64,000 bases of DNA from the NCBI GenBank assembly GCA_023379935.1, contig JAMCPD010000001.1, positions 1-64,000 on the forward strand, in the 5' to 3' direction. The notes beneath the pieces are model-generated. The model saw only the letters and a program-made list of their open reading frames with translations. It ran no database searches and had not been told where the DNA came from. The position numbers and the translations under genes are program-made. Numbering within the stretch: position 1 is the stretch's first letter; each line of letters begins with the position of its first letter. This DNA comes from Actinomycetota bacterium (GTDB taxonomy: Bacteria > Actinomycetota > Acidimicrobiia > Acidimicrobiales > JAMCPD01). Positions 19,521 through 26,745 of this stretch are shown here, one piece after another.

Positions 19521-20537
19521 ATGACACTGCTGACAACTGAACTGGTTGAACCCAGTCCGGCTCAATCCAGTCCCGAAAGCATTTCAACATCAACCAGCAT
19601 GGCCAGGCAGGTGTCGAGATCAGCGTACTCTCCATCTGAGCCACTCCTCTCAGTGGGGCTTCCGCAATCTGCATATGCAGCTTCTATAGCTCACCTGCCT
19701 GGCATAACTCCACAGCGATTAAAGGCACTCATGGATAAGGACACTCCTTCTCAAATATGGGCATACCTCAACCCAAATAAAACTAAGCAGGAAAGTGAGC
19801 AAGAGGTATTCCGGATTTGGTCAAGGTATTTGAGTCTTGGGATCAAACTGCACATACTCAGCGAATGCAACTACATACCCTATCTGAAAGAAGATCCGCA
19901 ACTGCCTGCAATACTGTTTGGAAAAGGCAGCTTTGCAGATCTTTCTTTCTTGCAAAAACCAAAGGTTGCGGTAGTGGGAACAAGATCAGCAACTCATTAT
20001 GGAAGGGAAGTGGCGTCAGAGCTGGCAAGCAACCTGACAAGTAAGGGGATAGTGGTGATTAGCGGATTAGCCAAAGGAATAAACGCGGCAGCACACGGAG
20101 GAGCACTCTCAACACCAAACAGTTCAGCTCCGATACTTGGAGTGGCGGGAAGTGGATTGGACGTAATCTATCCTTCCGCTAATGCCCAACTATGGAAAGA
20201 TGTGGCAAAAAACGGTGCAATCATCTCTGAAGCTCCACTCGGTGCGGCACCTGAAAAATGGCGCTTCCCTTTATGCAATCGTATTATTGCCGCACTTTCT
20301 CAGGCTGTAGTGGTAGTTGAATCAGGGATTAGTGGCGGGTCATTCCATACTGTTGAGGCAGCTATTCAAAGAGGCATACCTGTGTTGGCGGTACCGGGAT
20401 CAATCAAGAGTCCCGCTTCGGCCGGAACAAACTCTCTGTTATCACAAGGGGCAATACCACTATGCGATGTAGATGATGTATTGACTGCTATGGGCTTAGG
20501 GGAAGCGGCAAACAGTATGGAGATCCGGATATCTTAG
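19521..20537 (+). CDS. dprA: DNA processing protein DprA/Smf
   Basis: A 338-residue DprA-type protein, which binds incoming single-stranded DNA and loads RecA during transformation. Residues 50-130 resemble the helical N-terminal domain, and the Rossmann-like core holds VAVVGTRSATHYGREVA, SGLAKGINAAAHGGAL and EAPLGAAPEKWRFPLCNRIIAALS. Two signature positions are unusual: the common SGxAxGID has Asn instead of Asp, and the common FPxRNR reads FPLCNR. So it is a diverged copy. The first 45 residues are low-complexity Ser/Pro/Thr and the start could be internal. It is followed within 30 bases by a mobile element. Confidence 0.87.
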   Translation: MTLLTTELVEPSPAQSSPESISTSTSMARQVSRSAYSPSEPLLSVGLPQSAYAASIAHLPGITPQRLKALMDKDTPSQIWAYLNPNKTKQESEQEVFRIWSRYLSLGIKLHILSECNYIPYLKEDPQLPAILFGKGSFADLSFLQKPKVAVVGTRSATHYGREVASELASNLTSKGIVVISGLAKGINAAAHGGALSTPNSSAPILGVAGSGLDVIYPSANAQLWKDVAKNGAIISEAPLGAAPEKWRFPLCNRIIAALSQAVVVVESGISGGSFHTVEAAIQRGIPVLAVPGSIKSPASAGTNSLLSQGAIPLCDVDDVLTAMGLGEAANSMEIRIS

Positions 20538-20556
20538 AATACAGAAGTTCCTTTTC

Positions 20557-20564
20557 AGTGAACC
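20557..20564 (+). repeat. Target-site duplication, left copy (AGTGAACC)
   Basis: AGTGAACC directly precedes the left inverted repeat of the mobile element and recurs directly after its right inverted repeat at 21824-21831. An 8-bp duplication is the size made by IS66-type transposition. Confidence 0.8.
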
Positions 20565-20718
20565 GTAACCATTCACGTCTTGATTGCCCTATCCGCCGGA
20601 GCACCCTGGATGCCTCCAACACCGATACGCACCTAATCGCAGCGCGTACCAAGCTCCCCGCTTCACTATTATCCGCTCTGGCCCACTGGCGCGGACCGTC
20701 GCAGACGTGAATGGCTAC
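20565..20718. repeat. Internal MITE-like inverted-repeat unit
   Basis: A third copy of the terminal repeat, AGACGTGAATGGCTAC at 20703-20718, pairs with the left end GTAACCATTCACGTCT with 15 of 16 matches. The two enclose a 154-bp GC-rich unit without a recognised gene. The inner repeat overlaps the stop of the DUF6036-like gene. It may be a nested miniature element or an alternative right end. Confidence 0.55.
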
Positions 20719-21278
20719 CTTCTTCTGTGTGGGTAATCCGGTTCTGGTGGAAATATAATATCCAAAATGTCTATAGTCTTATCCGGAATCTGCTGGTCAG
20801 GTAAGTATCTCTGTATTATGTTGATACCATCCTCTTTGGTAGATACTCCACACTTCTTACACAGAAACTCAATATCTTTTTCGTCCCGATCCAAACGTGC
20901 GGCAAGCAATTTCATGACTAGTACATATGCAGGCGATCCGACAGTTACCCGTAATGATTTTTGCTCATAAATAACTGACGCATCTTTGTCTATGCCCAAG
21001 GTATAGGTGCGTACAGCATCATTTAGCCAATCATTTGGCAGGTGCATCCGTCGCGCAACCGTCCGTGACGCTTCATATACCACTCCTGTATCCGTGAATA
21101 CAGCATCACCGTCACGGGTACGCCGATCCGTATCGTAAGTGAGAATAATAGCTGCGCCTCCTACCACAAACAAATCCACTTCAGCTCGTCTACGTGCCAA
21201 TTCGGAATTGAGCTTATCAAATGCCACCAATATATTATTCCGATCCAGCAGATCAGACACTATCGAATGCCCCGGCAC
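20715..21278 (-). CDS. DUF6036-like nucleotidyltransferase-fold protein
   Basis: A 187-residue protein of the minimal nucleotidyltransferase type: VDLFVVGGAAIILTYDTDRRT is the usual helix-loop with GG, and TRDGDAVF is in the place of the common TxDxD metal motif, here D-G-D. The remaining helices and LVMKLLAARLDRDEKDIEFL match the family, which includes AbiEii-like toxins and DUF6036 proteins. It overlaps the upstream partner gene by 26 bp, the arrangement of toxin-antitoxin-type modules. It lies in a mobile element. The toxin role is inferred; the metal motif should be checked for activity. Confidence 0.72.
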   Translation of the reverse strand: MPGHSIVSDLLDRNNILVAFDKLNSELARRRAEVDLFVVGGAAIILTYDTDRRTRDGDAVFTDTGVVYEASRTVARRMHLPNDWLNDAVRTYTLGIDKDASVIYEQKSLRVTVGSPAYVLVMKLLAARLDRDEKDIEFLCKKCGVSTKEDGINIIQRYLPDQQIPDKTIDILDIIFPPEPDYPHRRR

Positions 21279-21687
21279 AGATAAATACGCCGTGGCGCTT
21301 GAACGAGATCGGGCTTTCTCTTATGGCCCTGGCTCGAACAATTGGTGAATCCACGTGAAACCACCACGGACAAGCAAAACGGTATTCCTCGTTTGTCCAT
21401 GGTGGAGATGCTATGTCCACAGTACTGCATAGATATTCAACCAGTGCCGCTATGGCACTGTCATAGCGATTGTCACCTATCGGAGAGGATGGTTCCGAGA
21501 TCAGCCATTTCTGTCCCTTTCTTGTCGAACCTCGGAAATCATCGGCAAATTCAATCAGCCAACGCCATGCCTCATGTTCATTGCCCTGTTCAAGTGCTTC
21601 TTTAATCTTGAGTGTAACAGCACTGATCGGTAGGGATCCCCTGCGTATTTCGTCTTGTATATCTGTCCGTGTACTTGTTACGGCCAT
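21253..21687 (-). CDS. Partner protein of the DUF6036-like gene
   Basis: A 144-residue protein that I recognise only by position and by its ending (RARAIRESPISFKRHGVFICAGAFDSV). This resembles small proteins found just upstream of DUF6036 genes. The middle is helical and Trp-rich (WRWLIEFADDF, CPWWFHVDSP). The gene overlaps the nucleotidyltransferase gene by 26 bp, so the two are co-translated. ATG 21687 was preferred over a GTG at 21693 because TATGAT (21694-21699 on the minus strand) lies 6 nt upstream, which fits a leaderless start. An antitoxin-like role is possible but not shown. Confidence 0.6.
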   Translation of the reverse strand: MAVTSTRTDIQDEIRRGSLPISAVTLKIKEALEQGNEHEAWRWLIEFADDFRGSTRKGQKWLISEPSSPIGDNRYDSAIAALVEYLCSTVDIASPPWTNEEYRFACPWWFHVDSPIVRARAIRESPISFKRHGVFICAGAFDSV

Positions 21688-21823
21688 ATTCACATCATAT
21701 CATATGCCGCTCCAGAAAACCAGGCATTCTTAGGTGACTGGTGTCAAACGATATTCTACATATCTGATCCTGTCCGCAATATACCCGTGGCACTTGGCCA
21801 GGTCAGGCTACGTGAATGGTTAC

Positions 21824-21831
21824 AGTGAACC
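21824..21831 (+). repeat. Target-site duplication, right copy (AGTGAACC)
   Basis: Exact copy of 20557-20564, directly after the right inverted repeat of the mobile element. Confidence 0.8.
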
Positions 21832-21835
21832 ACAG

Positions 21836-21864
21836 TTGTTGAGACGAACAGGTACTGCTAGAAT
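21836..21864 (+). promoter_or_regulatory. Promoter of the flavin-fold oxidase gene
   Basis: TTGTTG (21836-21841), a 17-bp spacer and TAGAAT (21859-21864). The ATG at 21872 follows 7 nt after the -10, so the transcript would start at or near the start codon. Confidence 0.55.
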
Positions 21865-21871
21865 ATGGTTT

Positions 21872-22360
21872 ATGGATCACAAACAAAACATTGATGACAA
21901 CTCAACATCAGCACAGTCAAACTTTACCAATAAATCATTTGACATCCTCAGTGAAAAAGAATGTCTCCTTCTGTTAAGTGAAGAAACCCTAGGACGTTTA
22001 TGCATAACGGGTGATTTTCCATCAATTTTCCCTGTCAACTATGTTGTTTTGAATTCAGAGATTATAATTGCAACAAGCCAAGGGACAAAACTCCAAGCCG
22101 CAGAGAACAATGCACCGGTAGCTTTTGAGGTCGACAGGATTGATTACGCAACCAAAACCGGATGGAGCGTTATGATCATTGGCAATGTCAGCGAAGTAAA
22201 GGATTCCGCTGTTGTCGAAAAAGCAAAAGCACTCAACTTGCAACCTTGGGCACCCGGAGATAAACGCAACTTCATACGTATTCCTATCCATTTTATCTCT
22301 GGAAGAGCAATTAGATCCACCCAACAATTGCCCTCTAAATACAGTGCGATATCGGCTTAA
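21872..22360 (+). CDS. Pyridoxamine 5'-phosphate oxidase-like flavin-binding protein
   Basis: A 162-residue split-barrel protein of the pyridoxamine phosphate oxidase-like superfamily (NimA/Rv-type small members). The pattern LSEKECLLLLSEETLGRLCITGDFPSIFPVNY, then GTKLQAA, VAFEVDRID and GWSVMIIGNVSEV is typical. These proteins bind FMN, F420 or haem, and the ligand cannot be told here. The start at 21872 (MDHKQNID) is supported by the promoter that ends 7 nt upstream and by family N-termini; frame extends upstream into the mobile element but that part is not gene-like. It is followed by a phosphoribosyltransferase gene. Confidence 0.8.
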   Translation: MDHKQNIDDNSTSAQSNFTNKSFDILSEKECLLLLSEETLGRLCITGDFPSIFPVNYVVLNSEIIIATSQGTKLQAAENNAPVAFEVDRIDYATKTGWSVMIIGNVSEVKDSAVVEKAKALNLQPWAPGDKRNFIRIPIHFISGRAIRSTQQLPSKYSAISA

Positions 22361-22430
22361 CGATTTTGAGAAAAGATTAGACTTCAAAGTCGGATTCGTA
22401 AGTTTTATCGTAGCGGATCGTGAAAAGGCA

Positions 22431-22436
22431 TATAAT
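22431..22436 (+). promoter_or_regulatory. -10 element of the phosphoribosyltransferase gene
   Basis: Consensus TATAAT lies 6 nt before the GTG start at 22443. No clear -35 is seen. The spacing suggests a leaderless transcript. Confidence 0.45.
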
Positions 22437-22442
22437 TAATGT

Positions 22443-23129
22443 GTGGAATATAACATCGCTTTTTTTGCGAACCGTTCCGATGCCGGCAAACAACTGGCTA
22501 ACCGGCTGTTGTATCTGGCAAAACACGACGTAGTCGTACTGGGGCTACCTCGTGGAGGAGTACCTGTTGCATTTGAGGTGGCACAAACACTAAAGTGCCC
22601 ACTAGACATCATCATAGTTCGCAAATTAGGTGTACCCTCCCAACCCGAATTGGCAATGGGTGCCATTGGCGAAGATGATGTGCGCATCATAGATAGCTAT
22701 ATAACCAGCCTCTACCGAATAACTGATGCCGAACTTATTGCAATAGAGGAAAAGGAGCGGACCGAGTTGATGCGAAGGATACAATGTTTCCGGGGTGATC
22801 TGCCTCGCCTTAGCCTAAAAGGAAAAACAGTGATTATAATTGATGACGGTATTGCCACCGGCTCAACTGCCCGGGCGGCTTGCTCCATAGCACGCGCACA
22901 AGGAGCAACACACATAGTATTGGCTATACCGGTAGCCCCACCAAGTACAATCGCTGAACTGCGTCAAGATGCCGATGAGGTTGTATGCCTTTATACACCG
23001 GAATCCTTCTTGTCTATCGGCCTATGGTATGCTGACTTTTCTCAAACATCCGATAATGAGGTCATAACTTTGCTGCACCAAGCTGCATCAGAACAGGCTT
23101 TTGCCCGACAAACTGCTCAAGGAAAATAG
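22443..23129 (+). CDS. Phosphoribosyltransferase family protein
   Basis: A 228-residue type I phosphoribosyltransferase fold protein. The PRPP-binding loop reads VIIIDDGIATGSTARAA (about residues 128-144), and the N-terminus VVLGLPRGGVPVAFEVA with IIVRKLGVPSQPELAMGAI matches stand-alone bacterial homologues of unknown substrate, not the known Hpt, Apt or PyrE enzymes. It could act on a base or nucleoside. The GTG start has no Shine-Dalgarno and TATAAT 6 nt upstream. The preceding flavin-fold gene is on the same strand but probably transcribed separately. Confidence 0.8.
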   Translation: MEYNIAFFANRSDAGKQLANRLLYLAKHDVVVLGLPRGGVPVAFEVAQTLKCPLDIIIVRKLGVPSQPELAMGAIGEDDVRIIDSYITSLYRITDAELIAIEEKERTELMRRIQCFRGDLPRLSLKGKTVIIIDDGIATGSTARAACSIARAQGATHIVLAIPVAPPSTIAELRQDADEVVCLYTPESFLSIGLWYADFSQTSDNEVITLLHQAASEQAFARQTAQGK

Positions 23130-23348
23130 GACTCTCATACCATTGGAAACAACGGTTTTTCACCGAAGGTGGAAAGACTCGCGACGAAGTGGATATATGT
23201 TTTGACATTACATATGTATATTTCAAAAGATAAGTTCTTTATAAAGTGTTGAGATAGTCAAATCTGTTTTCCGGTTTTTTGATATCCCAACTTTTTAACA
23301 TACACCTTGCCTTTTACAACCGAAACTGGTGTTGGTAGGATAGTTCAA

Positions 23349-25253
23349 ATGTCGCAACCGATTATTTTAGTTGAAGGTTTAAAAAAGTATTTTGGTAAAG
23401 TTAAGGCCGTCGACGGTGTCGATTTAGCCGTAGAGCGAGGAACTGTACTTGGCCTTCTTGGTCCAAATGGTGCCGGAAAAACAACTATTGTACGCGTATT
23501 GACTACCCTGATCACACCTGATGCCGGGCACTTAGAAGTTGCGGGTTACGATGTAGTACATCAGGCACGTGCGCTACGTGCTTCTATAGGGCTGGCCGGA
23601 CAACAAGTAGCGCTGGACGATCACCTCACAGGCAAGGAAAGCCTTCTCATGGTAGCTTCCCTATACCATATGGGAAGAAAAACAGCTCACAAGAGGGCTT
23701 CAGAGTTCCTGGAACGCTTTGACCTTCTATGGGCAGGGGACAGAACAATAAAGACATATTCGGGTGGCATGCGTCGTCGTCTGGACCTGGCCGTAAGCTT
23801 GATCGGTTTTCCGGAAGTTCTTTTTCTTGATGAACCAACCACGGGGCTGGACCCCCAAAGTCGTATTGACCTTTGGGAGGTGATAAGGGGACTCGTGGCA
23901 GAGGGAACTACGCTTTTGTTGACAACTCAATACTTAGAAGAGGCAGATCATCTTGCTGATGCAATTGCAGTAGTGGATTCGGGCCATGTAATTGCGTATG
24001 GAACATCCGATGAGTTGAAATCTAAGATTGGCAATGACGTTCTGGAGGTATCCCTCAATACCGATCAAGATGTCTCAACAACAGTTGGTGCCCTTGAAGT
24101 TTTTAGTGCCAGTGAACCTCAGGTAGATAAAGTTTCGCACAAAGTTGGGATTGCCATAACGGACAGCAAGACAATTCTGGTCAATGCGGTAAGGGCGCTT
24201 GATGACGCAGGCATATCAGTAGCGGACATAGCTGTACATAAACCAACCCTTGATGATGTGTTTCTTACCCTGACAGGACACGGTGCAGAGGTAAAACCAT
24301 CAACAGCTCCAACATCTTCAACGCTCCCAACAGTATCTACGACATCTGCCGAACCTGTTTCAACCATGGGGCCAATCACATCGCCTCCGATTGCCAAGGA
24401 AGCTGTCTCGCCATCTCCAACCAACTCCCCAACAACTTCGCTGGCTTCCGCAAGCCACGAAAAACACCTAGAACCTGGCTTTAAGCAGTTGCTCAGCTGG
24501 TCTATTACTGACTTTGTGGCAATAGCCAAGCGTAACCTGCTTAGGTATGTTCGCTTACCGAATCTGTTGGTAATGTCTGTTGTCCAACCGATCATGTTTG
24601 TGCTGCTGTTCAACTATGTTTTTGGCGGCGTACTGAAGTTGACAATACAGGGATCGTATATTGATTATCTAATGCCGGGTATCTTTGCACAGGCTGTGAT
24701 TTTTGGTTCCGTACAGACTGGTATAGGTTTGGCGCAAGACCTGTCTACCGGAATGTTTGACCGTTTTCGGTCTTTACCAATGGCCCGTTCTGCAGTTTTA
24801 GTTGGGCGTACTCTCGCCGATACAGGGAGGAATGTATTTGTAATACTGCTCATGGCCGGAGTTGGAGCAATAATTGGGTTTCGCTTTGAAGCAGGTATAA
24901 CCGCTGCTATAGCCGCAATGGCATTAGTACTTATGTTTGGACTTTCTTTTTCGTGGTTATCTGCCGTAATAGGTCTGATAACAAAAGACGTCGAAGCGGC
25001 ACAAGCGGCCAGCATAATTTGGATAATGCCGCTTACTTTTGCAAGCTCAGCCTTTGTTCCTGTCGCTACAATGCCCGGATGGCTGCAAGCCTTTGCCAAG
25101 GCTGATCCGGTCTCTCATACCGCGAATGCTCTGCGAAGTCTGTTCATGGGCGGACCGGTAGCAACACAGCTATGGGAGACTATCGTATGGTTAGTTGGAA
25201 TATTGTTAGTTACCGTGCCGCTCGCTGTTTTCTTATATCGCAAGGCTTCCTGA
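23349..25253 (+). CDS. Fused ABC-2 type exporter (DrrA-DrrB-like ATPase plus permease)
   Basis: A 634-residue protein joining an ATP-binding domain and a permease that are usually separate. The ATPase half has Walker [10 protein letters not shown], signature YSGGMRRRLDLA and Walker B VLFLDEPTTGLDP, with the C-terminal extension of daunorubicin-type DrrA proteins. A Ser/Pro/Thr-rich linker of about 55 residues follows. The C-terminal half has six or so membrane segments and the ABC2 permease signature (GIFAQAVIFGSVQTG, MFDRFRSLPMARSAVLVGR). It likely exports a lipophilic compound. Start 23349 (MSQPIILVEG) has a GGTAGGAT site upstream. TTGACA at 23202-23207 is a possible -35, but the -10 is unclear. 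Confidence 0.88.
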   Translation: MSQPIILVEGLKKYFGKVKAVDGVDLAVERGTVLGLLGPNGAGKTTIVRVLTTLITPDAGHLEVAGYDVVHQARALRASIGLAGQQVALDDHLTGKESLLMVASLYHMGRKTAHKRASEFLERFDLLWAGDRTIKTYSGGMRRRLDLAVSLIGFPEVLFLDEPTTGLDPQSRIDLWEVIRGLVAEGTTLLLTTQYLEEADHLADAIAVVDSGHVIAYGTSDELKSKIGNDVLEVSLNTDQDVSTTVGALEVFSASEPQVDKVSHKVGIAITDSKTILVNAVRALDDAGISVADIAVHKPTLDDVFLTLTGHGAEVKPSTAPTSSTLPTVSTTSAEPVSTMGPITSPPIAKEAVSPSPTNSPTTSLASASHEKHLEPGFKQLLSWSITDFVAIAKRNLLRYVRLPNLLVMSVVQPIMFVLLFNYVFGGVLKLTIQGSYIDYLMPGIFAQAVIFGSVQTGIGLAQDLSTGMFDRFRSLPMARSAVLVGRTLADTGRNVFVILLMAGVGAIIGFRFEAGITAAIAAMALVLMFGLSFSWLSAVIGLITKDVEAAQAASIIWIMPLTFASSAFVPVATMPGWLQAFAKADPVSHTANALRSLFMGGPVATQLWETIVWLVGILLVTVPLAVFLYRKAS

Positions 25254-25590
25254 TATATCCATAAGATATCTTTAGGATAGCGTTTTACGGAATGCAACAT
25301 GGCGTCTGCTCCATATTCCGCTAATATTCGGTACCGTCGACAAACCCGGCGGTACCTCTCAGGCATGTCGGCATCGCACAGGTAGATATACCACGAGTAG
25401 ATATGGGAATCACATTGTTCCTTGGCGAAATTCTTTACCGCGCCGAGAAGACCCATCTATCTGCCTGGCAAGCGGATGTAGATCCTTGGGCGAATACACC
25501 CTAGATCTAAACGCAGTACGTCTTTGCTCGTTGTGCGAGTCATACGTTCATATACCGGATTTATTCTAAAAACAAACGGTTTTTCAATTT
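25254..25590. other. Gap between ABC exporter and DUF2510 gene
   Basis: 337 bases. A small inverted repeat, GGTACCG/CGGTACC, lies at about 25331-25358. A minus-strand frame crosses the region into the exporter gene (to 25456), but its product has no recognisable features. No terminator with a T-run is seen. Confidence 0.35.
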
Positions 25591-26247
25591 TTAAGGTGCG
25601 TAACCGGTCCACTGTGCACCATTCCACCAGCGCCACGACCTCTCATGATAAGGATCTGGATACCATCCCGGTGGCGGAGGTGAATCCGGAACCGGTTGTA
25701 TGGGTGGTGTTGGCTTCGCATCAGGTGGCGCAATCTGTGACTTTGGCTGCGAAGCTGTCTTACTTGGTATATCTGGCGCGCTAAAAGTGGGCGCAGCCGG
25801 AGGAACATCATCTTTCCCCGGTGGAGTTCCGTTAGCCGGCGGAATCTTAGAACCTTGGTTAGCAGCAGCACTTGCGATTGGTCGTGAAGCTTGATGGTCC
25901 TGTACATCTTTTTCCCATTCCGCCACTAACCGGGCACGGGTGCCTCTGGCCGCGGCGGAGGCTACTTGCAGATAAATTGGAAAGGAATGAGCCGTACCGT
26001 AGAATATCCCGACAGAATGTTCCAGTCCCTCCTCGTGTATTGTTGCCATGGATTCTGACGGATCGTCATCTATACTCAACAGTTTCTTCCAATATATAGT
26101 ACGAGTATAGCGGCTTCCTATGAAGACTAACCTCACATCGGTTACAATAGCCATACCGGTATCTACCGGAGTCAACACATCTGGTCTTGGGGGAGTCTGA
26201 GTGGCGTAAAAGGCTCCCAAGTGGAGCGGAACACTGCCTACCCTCAC
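25591..26247 (-). CDS. DUF2510 protein, C-terminal part of a probably split gene
   Basis: A 218-residue product. Residues 1-105 form a beta-rich PH-like region (GMAIVTDVRLVFIGSRYTRTIYWKKLL), followed by a Pro/Ala-rich linker. The end is the DUF2510 motif PGWYPDPYHERSWRWWNGAQWT. In actinobacterial relatives as I recall them, this PH-like region is preceded in the same protein by the sequence now found in the upstream frame. The GTG here overlaps the upstream stop (GTGA), so coupled translation is possible. DUF2510 proteins are often membrane- or envelope-associated with no defined role. A degraded copy of its 3' end lies at 27852-27950. Confidence 0.7.
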   Translation of the reverse strand: MRVGSVPLHLGAFYATQTPPRPDVLTPVDTGMAIVTDVRLVFIGSRYTRTIYWKKLLSIDDDPSESMATIHEEGLEHSVGIFYGTAHSFPIYLQVASAAARGTRARLVAEWEKDVQDHQASRPIASAAANQGSKIPPANGTPPGKDDVPPAAPTFSAPDIPSKTASQPKSQIAPPDAKPTPPIQPVPDSPPPPGWYPDPYHERSWRWWNGAQWTGYAP

Positions 26248-26498
26248 TGTCGGACCGCCATATACACCCGTTCGATGTTGAGGGCACGACGCGGTTCTAC
26301 AAGACGAGCATTTTTTAAGGTGAAGTAGTGAAGTTCGTGTTGCTCAAGTTCCAAGTCGGAACAAGCAGACGAGCCTTTGTAGTTTTTAGCGATATCAAGG
26401 TAACTTTCGAGTTGGTTTTCTACGCTTTCCCACTGTACCTCCTTTTTTTGTAGATTCTTCTCTATTTCTTGGTCATGCAACTTCTTAAAAATTGGCAT
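26244..26498 (-). CDS. N-terminal part of the split DUF2510-family gene
   Basis: An 84-residue product with a charged helical N-terminus and the conserved ending YFTLKNARLVEPRRALNIERVY. Shifting frame near 26255-26262 would read on as YGGPTVRVG into the downstream frame, which matches how I remember the single-chain relatives. So this is probably the 5' half of one gene broken by a one-base change. The ATG follows AAGGAG with 9-nt spacing. Programmed frameshifting or a sequencing error cannot be ruled out. Confidence 0.6.
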   Translation of the reverse strand: MPIFKKLHDQEIEKNLQKKEVQWESVENQLESYLDIAKNYKGSSACSDLELEQHELHYFTLKNARLVEPRRALNIERVYMAVRQ

Positions 26499-26745
26499 CT
26501 AGTTACGCTCCTTTGTTCTTGAATATTCACGCTAATCAAGTAGCTTAGAACATGTGTAATCATAAAACCAATTATCTGTTTTACTCTTTTTCAACAAACT
26601 ATCAATACAATACTGTTCGAGTCGGTCGGTGAGCCTCTGTTGGGCACCCGATTTCGTAGACATGAAACCGGGGGGCTGGTCTGTTCCAAGCATAGAATTG
26701 CTGAAGCATACCGGAATACTTATGAGCAGTTAGACTATAGCTAAC

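Larger units (their letters stand above)
20565..21823. mobile_element. Non-autonomous transposon-like element carrying a nucleotidyltransferase module
   Basis: The 1259-bp segment starts with GTAACCATTCACGT (20565-20578) and ends with its exact reverse complement ACGTGAATGGTTAC (21810-21823). It is bounded by identical 8-bp direct repeats AGTGAACC. The GTAA tips and 8-bp duplication are the pattern I associate with the IS66 family. No transposase is encoded; the only genes are the DUF6036-like nucleotidyltransferase and its upstream partner. The inside looks richer in G+C than its flanks. It sits between dprA and the promoter of a flavin-fold gene, and the -35 of that promoter starts 5 bases after the right duplication. 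Movement would need a transposase from elsewhere. Confidence 0.8.

Noticed and set aside
25254-25456. Possible minus-strand gene overlapping the ABC exporter end
   Set aside because: The frame is open, but its product shows no known motif, has no clear Shine-Dalgarno and runs into the exporter coding region.
26600-26700. tRNA-like GTTCGAGTC sequence
   Set aside because: The T-loop-like match is not flanked by a cloverleaf: no acceptor stem, D-arm or anticodon arm could be paired.
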